From Armatimonadota bacterium (GTDB lineage Bacteria; Armatimonadota; UBA5829), in the NCBI GenBank assembly GCA_026415535.1, contig JAOAGX010000169.1, forward strand, positions 1 through 5,310: DNA of 5,310 bases. The letters are read 5' to 3'. The position numbers and the translations under genes are program-made. Under the pieces are notes generated by a model. The model was not told the DNA's origin. It worked only from the letters and a program-made list of their open reading frames with translations, and made no database searches. This document shows positions 1-5,308 of this stretch, piece by piece. The first letter of the stretch is position 1, and every line of letters starts with the position of its first letter.

Positions 1-513
1 CTTGTGGAGATCGTCTTTTACCTCGTCCCAAAGTGCAGCCTTGCGCAGGCTTTCCTCCACGATCTGCTCAAGCTCGGATCTCTTGCGGACGCCATGAACG
101 CGCGGACCGTAAGCAACATTCTCGAATATGGACTTCGGGAATGGGTTCGGCTGCTGAAAGACCATTCCGACTCGTTTGCGCAATAGGACTACGTCTACGT
201 CCGGAGCGTATATGTCGCGCCCGTCCAGAAAAACCTGACCCGTGGTACGAACACCGGGAATAAGCTCGTTCATCCGGTTAAGACACCGAAGGAACGTGGA
301 CTTGCCGCAGCCCGAAGGACCTATGAGCGCAGTAATGGCACACCCGGCAATCGAAACGTTGACATCCTTGAGCGCTAGGAATGATCCGTAGTAAACGTTC
401 AAGTCGCGCACGGACAACCTGCCGCACGTCTCGCACGTAGACAACGGCTGTGCCGCCGAAGCCTCAGCAGGCGCGGCGGTTTGTTCCAAAACAGCAGCAT
501 GAAAATCTACCAA
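1..513 (-). CDS. pstB: Phosphate ABC transporter ATP-binding protein PstB (3' end cut by window edge)
   Basis: This is the ATPase that powers high-affinity phosphate import through PstCA at the cytoplasmic face of the inner membrane. The 171 visible codons include the aromatic A-loop region (YYG, residues 41-43), the Walker A motif GPSGCGKST (65-73), the PstB-typical LNRMNELIPG (78-87), and the Q-loop FQQPNPFPKSI (119-129). PstB proteins are usually about 250-270 residues, so the ABC signature, Walker B and H-loop lie beyond the left edge. The start is a TTG at 513: AGGAGG (527-522) sits 8 bases upstream, and the nearby ATG (500-498) is out of frame. The start overlaps the pstA stop by 7 bases (TTGGTAG), suggesting translational coupling. 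The first 32 or so residues are an Ala-rich extension with a CETC motif (27-30), longer than in typical PstB. Family assignment is secure; the exact start is less so. Confidence 0.95.
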   Translation of the reverse strand, partial: MVDFHAAVLEQTAAPAEASAAQPLSTCETCGRLSVRDLNVYYGSFLALKDVNVSIAGCAITALIGPSGCGKSTFLRCLNRMNELIPGVRTTGQVFLDGRDIYAPDVDVVLLRKRVGMVFQQPNPFPKSIFENVAYGPRVHGVRKRSELEQIVEESLRKAALWDEVKDDLHK

Positions 514-1355
514 CTTCGGGACCTCCTGAACCTTGCGCGGATCACTGCCGCCACTAGGTTCATCGCGAGCACGATCATCAGCAGAGTAAAGGCTGTTCCC
601 CATTGGACTTTCTCCGGGGAGTCAAACATTTCAGACGCTACCACATAAAGATGATAAGGCAGCGCCATACAATCGTCGAACACCGACCTAGGCAACCTAG
701 GCAGATAAAACGCAGCAGCCGTGAACATAATCGGGGCGGTCTCCCCTGCCGCGCGCCCGATTCCTAGTATCACGCCTGTTATTATACCAGCGGCCGAGTT
801 CGGCAACACGACTCGCCAAATGGTCTGCCATTTTGTCGCACCTAATGCAAGACTGCCATCCCGAAATGACTTGGGTACGCTCAAGAGAGCTTCCTCTGAA
901 GACGTTATCACCACGGGCAGGATGAGAAGCGCCAGCGTTAGCGACCCCGCCAGCACAGACTTCCCAAAATGGAGAAATAACACAAAGAGCCCGTAGCCAA
1001 ATAGCCCGTAAACAATCGACGGAACCCCTGCCAGGTTCACAATTGCAAGCCTGATTGTTCGCGTAAAAGCGTTGACTGGAGCGTATTCCGTCAGGTAGAT
1101 CGCAGCAAGAATACCTAGGGGGACGGCAAAGAAAAGTGTACCGGCTAACAGATATGCCGTGCCGACTATCGCCGGCATTATTCCTCCCTCGCGCATACCC
1201 TGACGCGGCATCTCCGTAAGGAAGGACCAGCTTATTGCCGGAAGACCTTTCACTACAATGAAGTATATAACGGCAACCGCCGGTATCATAACCACCAACC
1301 CGGAGATGCTTAAAAGAGCAAAAGCCGCTTTTTGGGTCTGTGCTCGAGATGTCAT
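507..1355 (-). CDS. pstA: Phosphate ABC transporter permease PstA
   Basis: This is one of the two inner-membrane subunits that form the phosphate channel, pairing with PstC and coupled to PstB. The 282-residue length fits the family. Hydrophobic segments lie near 12-35, 60-88, 103-129, 134-152, 186-210 and 252-273. The cytoplasmic EAA loop that docks on the ATPase is clear: EEALLSVPKSFRDGSLALGA begins at 154 and the loop runs on through TKWQTIWRVVLP to 185. GRAAGETAPI (200-209) is the conserved stretch that follows in PstA proteins. The ATG overlaps the pstC stop as ATGA, and a GGGAGGAG-type ribosome site (1372-1365) lies 9-11 bases upstream. The Arg-rich C-terminus (RARFRRSRSW) is cytoplasmic by the positive-inside rule, and its codons carry the pstB ribosome site. 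PstA is distinguished from PstC by gene order, by the shorter N-terminal region and by GETAPI rather than GETMTV. Confidence 0.96.
   Translation of the reverse strand: MTSRAQTQKAAFALLSISGLVVMIPAVAVIYFIVVKGLPAISWSFLTEMPRQGMREGGIMPAIVGTAYLLAGTLFFAVPLGILAAIYLTEYAPVNAFTRTIRLAIVNLAGVPSIVYGLFGYGLFVLFLHFGKSVLAGSLTLALLILPVVITSSEEALLSVPKSFRDGSLALGATKWQTIWRVVLPNSAAGIITGVILGIGRAAGETAPIMFTAAAFYLPRLPRSVFDDCMALPYHLYVVASEMFDSPEKVQWGTAFTLLMIVLAMNLVAAVIRARFRRSRSW
522..527 (-). promoter_or_regulatory. Ribosome binding site for pstB TTG start
   Basis: AGGAGG on the minus strand, 8 bases before the TTG at 513. It lies inside the last codons of pstA, where it is read as Arg-Arg (AGG AGG). It decides the start, because no ATG or GTG in the pstB frame lies within reach of a comparable site. 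Confidence 0.7.
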
Positions 1356-2302
1356 GCGGCGAAGCTCCTCCCCCTTCTAAGCGCCAGGTCGGCCACAAGG
1401 TTGATTACGAACGTAATCACAAACAAAGTCAGACCAACTGCGAATAGAGCATGGTAGTGCGGGGACCGTTGAACTGTCTCGCCCATATCTGCTGCTATCG
1501 TAGCAGTCATAGTCCGGACCGGCCCCAGGAAGAAGGGAACAATCCCTGCAAGCCCATTAGGCACCACAGAGGCGTTGCCGGTGACCATCAACACAGTCAT
1601 CGTCTCCCCAACAGCTCTTCCTACTCCGAGCATACAAGCCGCTATGATACCGCTTCGAGCCGATGGAACTACGACCCGACGGATTGTCTCCCACTTGGTC
1701 GCTCCCAACGCAAGCGAACCGTCTCGGTAGGCCTTCGGGACGGCGACAATCGCATCCTCGGATATGGAAACGATTGTCGGCATCGACATGAACGCCAACA
1801 TCAGAGAACCAGTAAGAGCAGTTAGGCCCGTCGGTAAATTGAACACCCCTTGAATATAAGGCGCCGCAATAGCTAAACCTATGAACCCAACAACAACCGA
1901 CGGAATCCCGGCTAGGACTTCGATGGTCACCTTCAACAACTCGCGGATACGTCGAGGAGCAACCTCCGCTATGTAGATCGCGCAAGTCACGCCTACCGGT
2001 ACCGCTATCACCAGTGCGCCAAGGGTAACGAAGAATGACCCAGCAAGCAGTGGCACAATTCCGAATGTCTCGAATTCAGGCCGCCAGCTTGTGCCGGTAA
2101 GAAATTGCTTGACACTTACCGTGTGGAATGTAGGAATTGCGTCTTTAGCGAGAAAGACAAAAATCAATAGAAGAATCACGATGGCGGTAGCACCACTCGC
2201 CGTGATGATCCGGGAGACGAGTGCATCCTTGACCCTCGCGCGCCGCTCGATGGGCGAAAGGCTTGCCACACTCAAGGAATCAGCATTTACAACTTGCGCC
2301 AT
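1352..2302 (-). CDS. pstC: Phosphate ABC transporter permease PstC
   Basis: This is the second inner-membrane channel subunit of the Pst importer, partner of PstA. From the ATG at 2302 the product is 316 residues, typical for PstC. Hydrophobic segments lie near 34-52, 82-112, 129-150, 160-180, 216-240 and 284-306, after a charged cytoplasmic N-terminus. The EAA loop runs from about 183 to 213 (EDAIVAVPKAYRDGSLALGA, then TKWETIRRVVVP), followed by GRAVGETMTVLMV (228-240), a PstC hallmark. An in-frame GTG at 2314 would add four residues. I prefer the ATG because AGAGGTG (2318-2312) is correctly placed for it, whereas that GTG is the end of the ribosome site itself and has no site of its own. 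The stop overlaps the pstA start (ATGA). A 149-base gap separates it from pstS, so it may also be transcribed from its own promoter. Confidence 0.95.
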   Translation of the reverse strand: MAQVVNADSLSVASLSPIERRARVKDALVSRIITASGATAIVILLLIFVFLAKDAIPTFHTVSVKQFLTGTSWRPEFETFGIVPLLAGSFFVTLGALVIAVPVGVTCAIYIAEVAPRRIRELLKVTIEVLAGIPSVVVGFIGLAIAAPYIQGVFNLPTGLTALTGSLMLAFMSMPTIVSISEDAIVAVPKAYRDGSLALGATKWETIRRVVVPSARSGIIAACMLGVGRAVGETMTVLMVTGNASVVPNGLAGIVPFFLGPVRTMTATIAADMGETVQRSPHYHALFAVGLTLFVITFVINLVADLALRRGRSFAA

Positions 2303-2311
2303 CGGAAAAAG

Positions 2312-2318
2312 CACCTCT
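2312..2318 (-). promoter_or_regulatory. Ribosome binding site for pstC
   Basis: AGAGGTG on the minus strand, 9 bases before the ATG at 2302 (11 if only AGAGG pairs). The last three bases are the alternative in-frame GTG, which therefore is an unlikely start. Confidence 0.5.
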
Positions 2319-2337
2319 AAGTTAAAACGCCCGTTTC

Positions 2338-2370
2338 ATGCTAGCCAACAAACATTACAAGAAGATTACA
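2338..2370 (-). promoter_or_regulatory. Candidate PhoB-type (Pho box) promoter for pstCAB
   Basis: On the minus strand two seven-base units, GTGTAAT-like and TTGTAAT, carry the same TGTAAT core exactly 11 bases apart (2370-2365 and 2359-2354). In known Pho boxes two CTGTCAT-like units repeat at an 11-base pitch and replace the -35 element, with a -10 about ten bases downstream. Here TAGCAT (2343-2338, four of six matches to TATAAT) follows after a 10-base gap, so the geometry fits. The unit sequence differs from the E. coli consensus (TGTAAT for TGTCAT), and the regulator of this organism is not visible. The site would allow phosphate-controlled transcription of pstC, pstA and pstB independent of read-through from pstS. 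This is inference from spacing, not proof. Confidence 0.4.
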
Positions 2371-2398
2371 CCAGGATTGCGGTTAGGCTGGAAGTTGA

Positions 2399-2426
2399 GA
2401 GCGGCCGGTGGGCGGGCCGGCCGCTC
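2399..2426 (-). terminator. GC-rich hairpin after pstS, possible attenuator or mRNA stabiliser
   Basis: A perfect 10-base-pair stem, GAGCGGCCGG (2399-2408) with CCGGCCGCTC (2417-2426), closes an 8-base loop. It forms in the pstS-pstC transcript 28 bases after the pstS coding end. The transcript downstream reads TCAACTTCC with no run of U, so a full intrinsic terminator is unlikely. Partial termination, or protection of the pstS message from 3' decay, fits better. Such structures commonly follow genes for abundant binding proteins and let them be expressed above their permeases. Confidence 0.6.
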
Positions 2427-2428
2427 GT

Positions 2429-2449
2429 GAGATCGATGGGGGCGATCTC
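2429..2449 (-). promoter_or_regulatory. Second hairpin directly after the pstS stop
   Basis: A perfect 7-base-pair stem (gagatcg at 2429-2435 with cgatctc at 2443-2449) closes a 7-base loop. It starts two bases after the pstS stop codon and ends two bases before the larger GC-rich hairpin, so the pair would stack in tandem in the message. It probably acts together with its neighbour as a barrier to 3' decay or as an attenuator. Confidence 0.55.
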
Positions 2450-2451
2450 GG

Positions 2452-3306
2452 CTACCTAAGGGGCAAGTAGCCTACTTCCTTCACTGACTTTTGTCCTTCA
2501 GGGCTGAGACAGTAGTTTATGAAACTCTTGGCCAGCCCTCTGGGACTGCCTGACGTATACATGTAAAGATATCGGAATAGTGGATATGCTCCACTTGCTA
2601 TGTTTTCATCTGTAGGCAACATTCCTGTGTCGCCGGATTTCCGTGACACATACAAAACCTTGACCTTACCTTTCTTAGACATGTCCCAAGCATAAGCCAT
2701 TCCGACATAACCAATCGCGCCCTTGGACTGCGATACGGCATGTGCCACTGCTGCGTTGGTCGGAAGGGAAAGCATGTCCTTGCGATAAGGTCGCCCTCCT
2801 AGAACGGCCTCTTGGAAGAAGCCATATGTGCCCGAGCTGGAATCGCGACCGATGGCTACTATACCGAGTTTTTCGCCTCCCACCTGGCTCCAGTTATCTA
2901 CCTTGCCAGAGTATATCGCCGCAATCTGGCTCATGGTGAGAGTCTTAATGTCGTTGGAAGGGTGAACAACAATCGCGATTCCGTCTTTTGCAACTCGCGT
3001 GCCGACCAGTTTCTGGTTTTTCTGCCGGGCAGTCTCGATCTCCTTAGGCTTAGCCTCTCGTGACGCGCTGGCGATATCGCAGGTTCCGTTCATCAGGCTG
3101 CTGATACCGACGCCAGTGCCGCCTCCACTAACTGATATGTTTACATCCGGAAACTTAGACATGAACTCTTCCGCCCACTTAGTGGCGAGCGGCAAAACCG
3201 TGGTCGAACCGGCTATTTTCAGGTTACCCTTGGGCGCCGAAACGCAGACCCCGGCCGCAATTGCGAGGACTATACTTAATACGAGCAGTTTGGTGATCGT
3301 TCTCAA
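2452..3306 (-). CDS. pstS: Periplasmic phosphate-binding protein PstS
   Basis: This is the high-affinity phosphate receptor that delivers substrate to PstCA. The 284-residue product starts with a Sec signal peptide: Arg/Lys in the first six residues, a hydrophobic core at about 7-19, and probable cleavage after VSA (22-24). Cys21 is preceded by Val, so a lipobox is not supported. The mature protein shows the phosphate-binding signatures of the PBP-like family: AGSTTVLPL (32-40), SGGGTGVGISSLMNG (60-74) and GRDSSSGTYGFF (153-164), whose main-chain amides and Ser/Thr/Asp side chains contact phosphate. KGAIGYVGMAYA (195-206) is also typical. The start is a TTG with a near-perfect AAGGAGG 7 bases upstream; no ATG is available in this region. 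It lies 25 bases after the porin stop with no terminator between, so the two are probably co-transcribed. Two hairpins follow the stop. Confidence 0.96.
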   Translation of the reverse strand: MRTITKLLVLSIVLAIAAGVCVSAPKGNLKIAGSTTVLPLATKWAEEFMSKFPDVNISVSGGGTGVGISSLMNGTCDIASASREAKPKEIETARQKNQKLVGTRVAKDGIAIVVHPSNDIKTLTMSQIAAIYSGKVDNWSQVGGEKLGIVAIGRDSSSGTYGFFQEAVLGGRPYRKDMLSLPTNAAVAHAVSQSKGAIGYVGMAYAWDMSKKGKVKVLYVSRKSGDTGMLPTDENIASGAYPLFRYLYMYTSGSPRGLAKSFINYCLSPEGQKSVKEVGYLPLR

Positions 3307-3313
3307 TTCCGGT

Positions 3314-3320
3314 CCTCCTT
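3314..3320 (-). promoter_or_regulatory. Strong ribosome binding site for pstS TTG start
   Basis: AAGGAGG on the minus strand, 7 bases before the TTG at 3306. It is the best ribosome site in the window and supports both the unusual start codon and high pstS expression. Confidence 0.75.
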
Positions 3321-3331
3321 TCTAAACAAGA

Positions 3332-4816
3332 CTAGAAGGTTGTTATCCACTCAAAAATGGCAGCATCGTTGCCGAAGCTGTGTTTTTCTTCCTGATTAAT
3401 GATGTAGTAGAACTTGATCCGCGTCTTTTCGTCGAGCCAGCGAAGATAGCCGAGATTCCACGAGCTTCGCCTACCAAACTTGGGATAGAGCGGATCCTCA
3501 GACATCGTCTCGTACTTTATTGCGATCGTGTCGGCCGGAGTAGGATTCCAAGCAATCTGCGCCCAGCCGCCGTCGATGTGCTTGTAAAGCACATCACGAA
3601 CGAAACTCTTGCTAGAATCAGCACCATCAACTCCGACACCGGTTATATACTCTGCCTTGATCGACAGATTACTCATATACCATTGAATATCTGCTCCGTA
3701 GCGAGTCTTAGGATCCTGACTGCCATAGTACAGCTTTCCGTCCTTGCCCAAGACGTTCTTGCCGTACCAAGCCGACGCGCCAAAATCAATATCGCCCAGC
3801 TTCACGCGCACCGACGCTACGGCAGCCTTGTTGTTGGTCTGTGGAGTCTGAGTTATCTGCACGCCGTTGAAGACTCCGAATTTCCAATACAGCTTATCAT
3901 TGAGCATAGGAAAGCCCAAACAGAATCCCCTATCACGCTCGCCAGGGAACAGTCGCTGAACGATAAGCGACCTTTCAGGGCTTTCGCGGACCGCAGATGA
4001 CTGGACTACTTCGTACCCAAATGGCCACTTCATCTGACCCATTTGCATGCTCAGTCCAAATGCGGGATCTCCGGCAAAGTTATACTCGAGATACGCGTCT
4101 CTCACGGTAACGGACGGCGCAGCCGCACCGGTGTAGTTCTGACCTCCGTCCAACTGGATAACGACAACGCTGTTGTCGGTGGGCTTACCAGTGACTTTGA
4201 TTCTCGCGCGGCGAACGCTGAAGTTCGCCGGTGGTCTGTCGGAAGTCGCGCTATTAGGATCACCCTGGAACTGGCTATAGCGAGCTTGAACGTATCCCGA
4301 AACGGTTACTTTCTTGAGCTTGGATACGTCAGATTTCATCGCTTCAAACGCGCCTTCTGGATCGGTAAGTATTGCATCCAGATTCTTAATTGTAAGCCCA
4401 AATTCTTCGAGCTTTGCCTCGACCTTGTCGAGCCGGGCGCCGATCACGGCCAACTCGGGCTTAAACTCTTCTACGAGTTTGCGGATTTGCTCGAGATCCG
4501 CTTTTGATACCTCCTGTTGACCGGGCTTGACGCCATCGGAGGTGGGCCGCTGACCATCTCCGGCTTTGGCCTCAATCGCCGCGATTCGGGCTTCCAGACC
4601 ATCAAGAAGGCGCTTGACAACGGTCGCGAATTCGTAACGCGTCATATTGCGGTTTCCAAGAAAGCGACCATCAGTATAGCCTTCCATGTAGCCCTTTTCG
4701 ACCAGGTCTCTAACGGCCTCGTAAGCCCAGTGGTCTCTTGGCACGTCAGACGGTGCCTGCGCGAACGCTGTACAAGCGCACGCGACTAGCAGAATGATGC
4801 CAACCAGCTTTTTCAT
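3332..4816 (-). CDS. SLH-domain outer-membrane porin, phosphate-selective (OprO/OprP) type
   Basis: This is a predicted outer-membrane channel anchored to the cell wall. The 494 residues from the ATG at 4816 divide as follows: signal peptide 1-19 (MKK, hydrophobic core, AFA before Gln20); one SLH domain at about 22-71 (SDVPRDHWAYEAV, GYMEGYTDGRF, MTRYEFA); a charged linker and predicted coiled coil at about 72-168; then a beta-barrel from about 169 to a terminal Phe, as in outer-membrane proteins. Barrel segments such as VRRARIKVTG (201-210), GQMKWPFGYEVVQSS (260-274) and ESPERSLIVQRLFPGERDRG (278-297) resemble the phosphate-selective porin O/P family. LVAC (10-13) looks like a lipobox, but the hydrophobic stretch before it is short and the AFA site is better. 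The ATG has AAAGGGG six bases upstream; the TTG at 4822 abuts that site and is unlikely. Position just before pstS supports a role in phosphate entry; substrate preference is inferred. Confidence 0.88.
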   Translation of the reverse strand: MKKLVGIILLVACACTAFAQAPSDVPRDHWAYEAVRDLVEKGYMEGYTDGRFLGNRNMTRYEFATVVKRLLDGLEARIAAIEAKAGDGQRPTSDGVKPGQQEVSKADLEQIRKLVEEFKPELAVIGARLDKVEAKLEEFGLTIKNLDAILTDPEGAFEAMKSDVSKLKKVTVSGYVQARYSQFQGDPNSATSDRPPANFSVRRARIKVTGKPTDNSVVVIQLDGGQNYTGAAAPSVTVRDAYLEYNFAGDPAFGLSMQMGQMKWPFGYEVVQSSAVRESPERSLIVQRLFPGERDRGFCLGFPMLNDKLYWKFGVFNGVQITQTPQTNNKAAVASVRVKLGDIDFGASAWYGKNVLGKDGKLYYGSQDPKTRYGADIQWYMSNLSIKAEYITGVGVDGADSSKSFVRDVLYKHIDGGWAQIAWNPTPADTIAIKYETMSEDPLYPKFGRRSSWNLGYLRWLDEKTRIKFYYIINQEEKHSFGNDAAIFEWITTF

Positions 4817-4842
4817 ACACAACCCCTTTCCCTAAGAATTTC

Positions 4843-4898
4843 GCGTGGTCTGGTATTCGCTGCCTCCCCGTCTTAAAGGTCGGAGGCCTGCACCACGC
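4843..4898 (-). promoter_or_regulatory. Long leader hairpin upstream of the porin start
   Basis: Two nested inverted repeats can form one structure in the porin leader RNA. The outer stem pairs gcgtggt (4843-4849) with accacgc (4892-4898). The inner stem pairs gcctcc (4862-4867) with ggaggc (4882-4887) around a TTTAAG-containing loop. The base of the structure ends 13 bases before the AAAGGGG ribosome site (4829-4823), leaving that site single-stranded. It may stabilise the message or regulate translation. No known riboswitch class is recognised. The inner hairpin also looks like those at IS200/IS605 element ends, but no such element is present. Confidence 0.45.
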
Positions 4899-5005
4899 AG
4901 CCGGAACTACGATAACCATCTAATCTTACAGAAAGCTAACAAGGGCTCTGCCGTTTGGCTAAATTTCGACCGTTTATCAAATTAAAATGTCCAAACAGAG
5001 TCGCT

Positions 5006-5045
5006 TTCACAAAAAACCAACAAACACTGAACAATCGCCTAACAG
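5006..5045 (-). promoter_or_regulatory. Four-unit 11-base-pitch direct repeat, candidate Pho-type operator of the porin-pst operon
   Basis: Reading the minus strand, CTGTTAG (5045-5039), TTGTTCA (5034-5028), TTGTTGG (5023-5017) and TTGTGAA (5012-5006) each begin exactly 11 bases after the previous one, separated by four-base spacers. A YTGT-led heptamer on one face of the helix is how PhoB-family response regulators bind in tandem (CTGTCAT consensus in E. coli). AT-rich sequence with -10-like TTTAAT (4986-4981) lies 19 bases beyond the last unit, further than the roughly ten bases of a classical Pho promoter. The transcription start is therefore uncertain. The third unit and its upstream spacer share CCAACAAACA (plus strand, 5017-5026) with the site before pstC (2345-2354). 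Position upstream of a phosphate operon supports the reading; the unit sequences after TTGT are variable. Confidence 0.45.
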
Positions 5046-5065
5046 AAGCCTGCTATCATTCTGTT
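5041..5065. repeat. Inverted repeat flanking the start of the operator array
   Basis: Perfect 7-base arms aacagaa (5041-5047) and ttctgtt (5059-5065) are separated by 11 bases, placing the arm centres 18 bases apart. The left arm overlaps the first unit of the 11-base array, so the right arm would be an inverted copy of the same CTGTT half-site. This may be an extra binding site or chance in AT-rich sequence. Confidence 0.35.
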
Positions 5066-5164
5066 GAAAACTAACCATTTTTGGCGGCCTTCTATCTTAT
5101 CTCGCTCGAGGTAGCGCGTAGTAACTTTGCCATTGGACACATAGTTTGGGAAATGCACCATCTT

Positions 5165-5308
5165 GGCACAGCATTAGTCAAGTCGTTTTCCGTAGCATAG
5201 TGTTCGTCATCTCGGGCAAAGTGTTGTCCTGAGCGAATTGTTAGTTATTATGGGCATAGCATTGTCCATACCGGGTATGGCACTTCATCCTGGGCACAAC
5301 ATTGTACC
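5165..5308. repeat. Irregular field of degenerate 16-base dyad repeats
   Basis: The plus strand shows five fair copies of a motif close to GGGCATAGCATTGTCC: 5165-5179, 5194-5208, 5214-5229, 5252-5267 and 5292-5308. Partial copies lie near 5231-5243 and 5279-5290. Start-to-start spacing is irregular (about 29, 20, 38 and 40 bases), so this is neither a simple tandem repeat nor a CRISPR array. Several copies have self-complementary ends; the copy at 5214-5229 forms a six-pair stem (GGGCAA with TTGTCC, one G-T wobble) around AGTG. The field appears to continue past the right edge. Its function is unknown. Confidence 0.5.
5266..5280. repeat. Perfect 15-base palindrome inside the repeat field
   Basis: CCATACC (5266-5272) and GGTATGG (5274-5280) are exact reverse complements around a single central G. 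It lies at the junction of two repeat copies. It could be a protein-binding operator for a gene beyond the right edge, or a product of repeat decay. Confidence 0.4.

Noticed and set aside
697..1398. Long minus-strand frame overlapping pstA in another phase
   Set aside because: It is Cys/Arg/Gly-rich and domain-free, while the pstA frame carries all the family motifs.
2303..2314. GTG at 2314 as the pstC start
   Set aside because: It forms part of the ribosome binding site for the ATG at 2302 and has no upstream site of its own; it would add only four residues.
2399..2426. Strong intrinsic terminator ending the operon after pstS
   Set aside because: The stem is strong, but the transcript after it lacks a U-tract and pstCAB continue on the same strand.
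3380..4000. Open reading stretch of about 206 codons on the plus strand antisense to the porin
   Set aside because: It lies fully within the strongly supported porin gene, has no ribosome site or recognisable domain, and its translation looks like a mirror of porin codons.
4776..4816. Porin as a lipoprotein (LVAC lipobox-like motif at residues 10-13)
   Set aside because: The hydrophobic stretch before the Cys is very short, a standard AFA signal peptidase site follows, and beta-barrel porins are not normally lipidated.
5165..5308. CRISPR array
   Set aside because: Copies are too short and divergent, and spacing varies from about 20 to 40 bases; no cas gene is in view.
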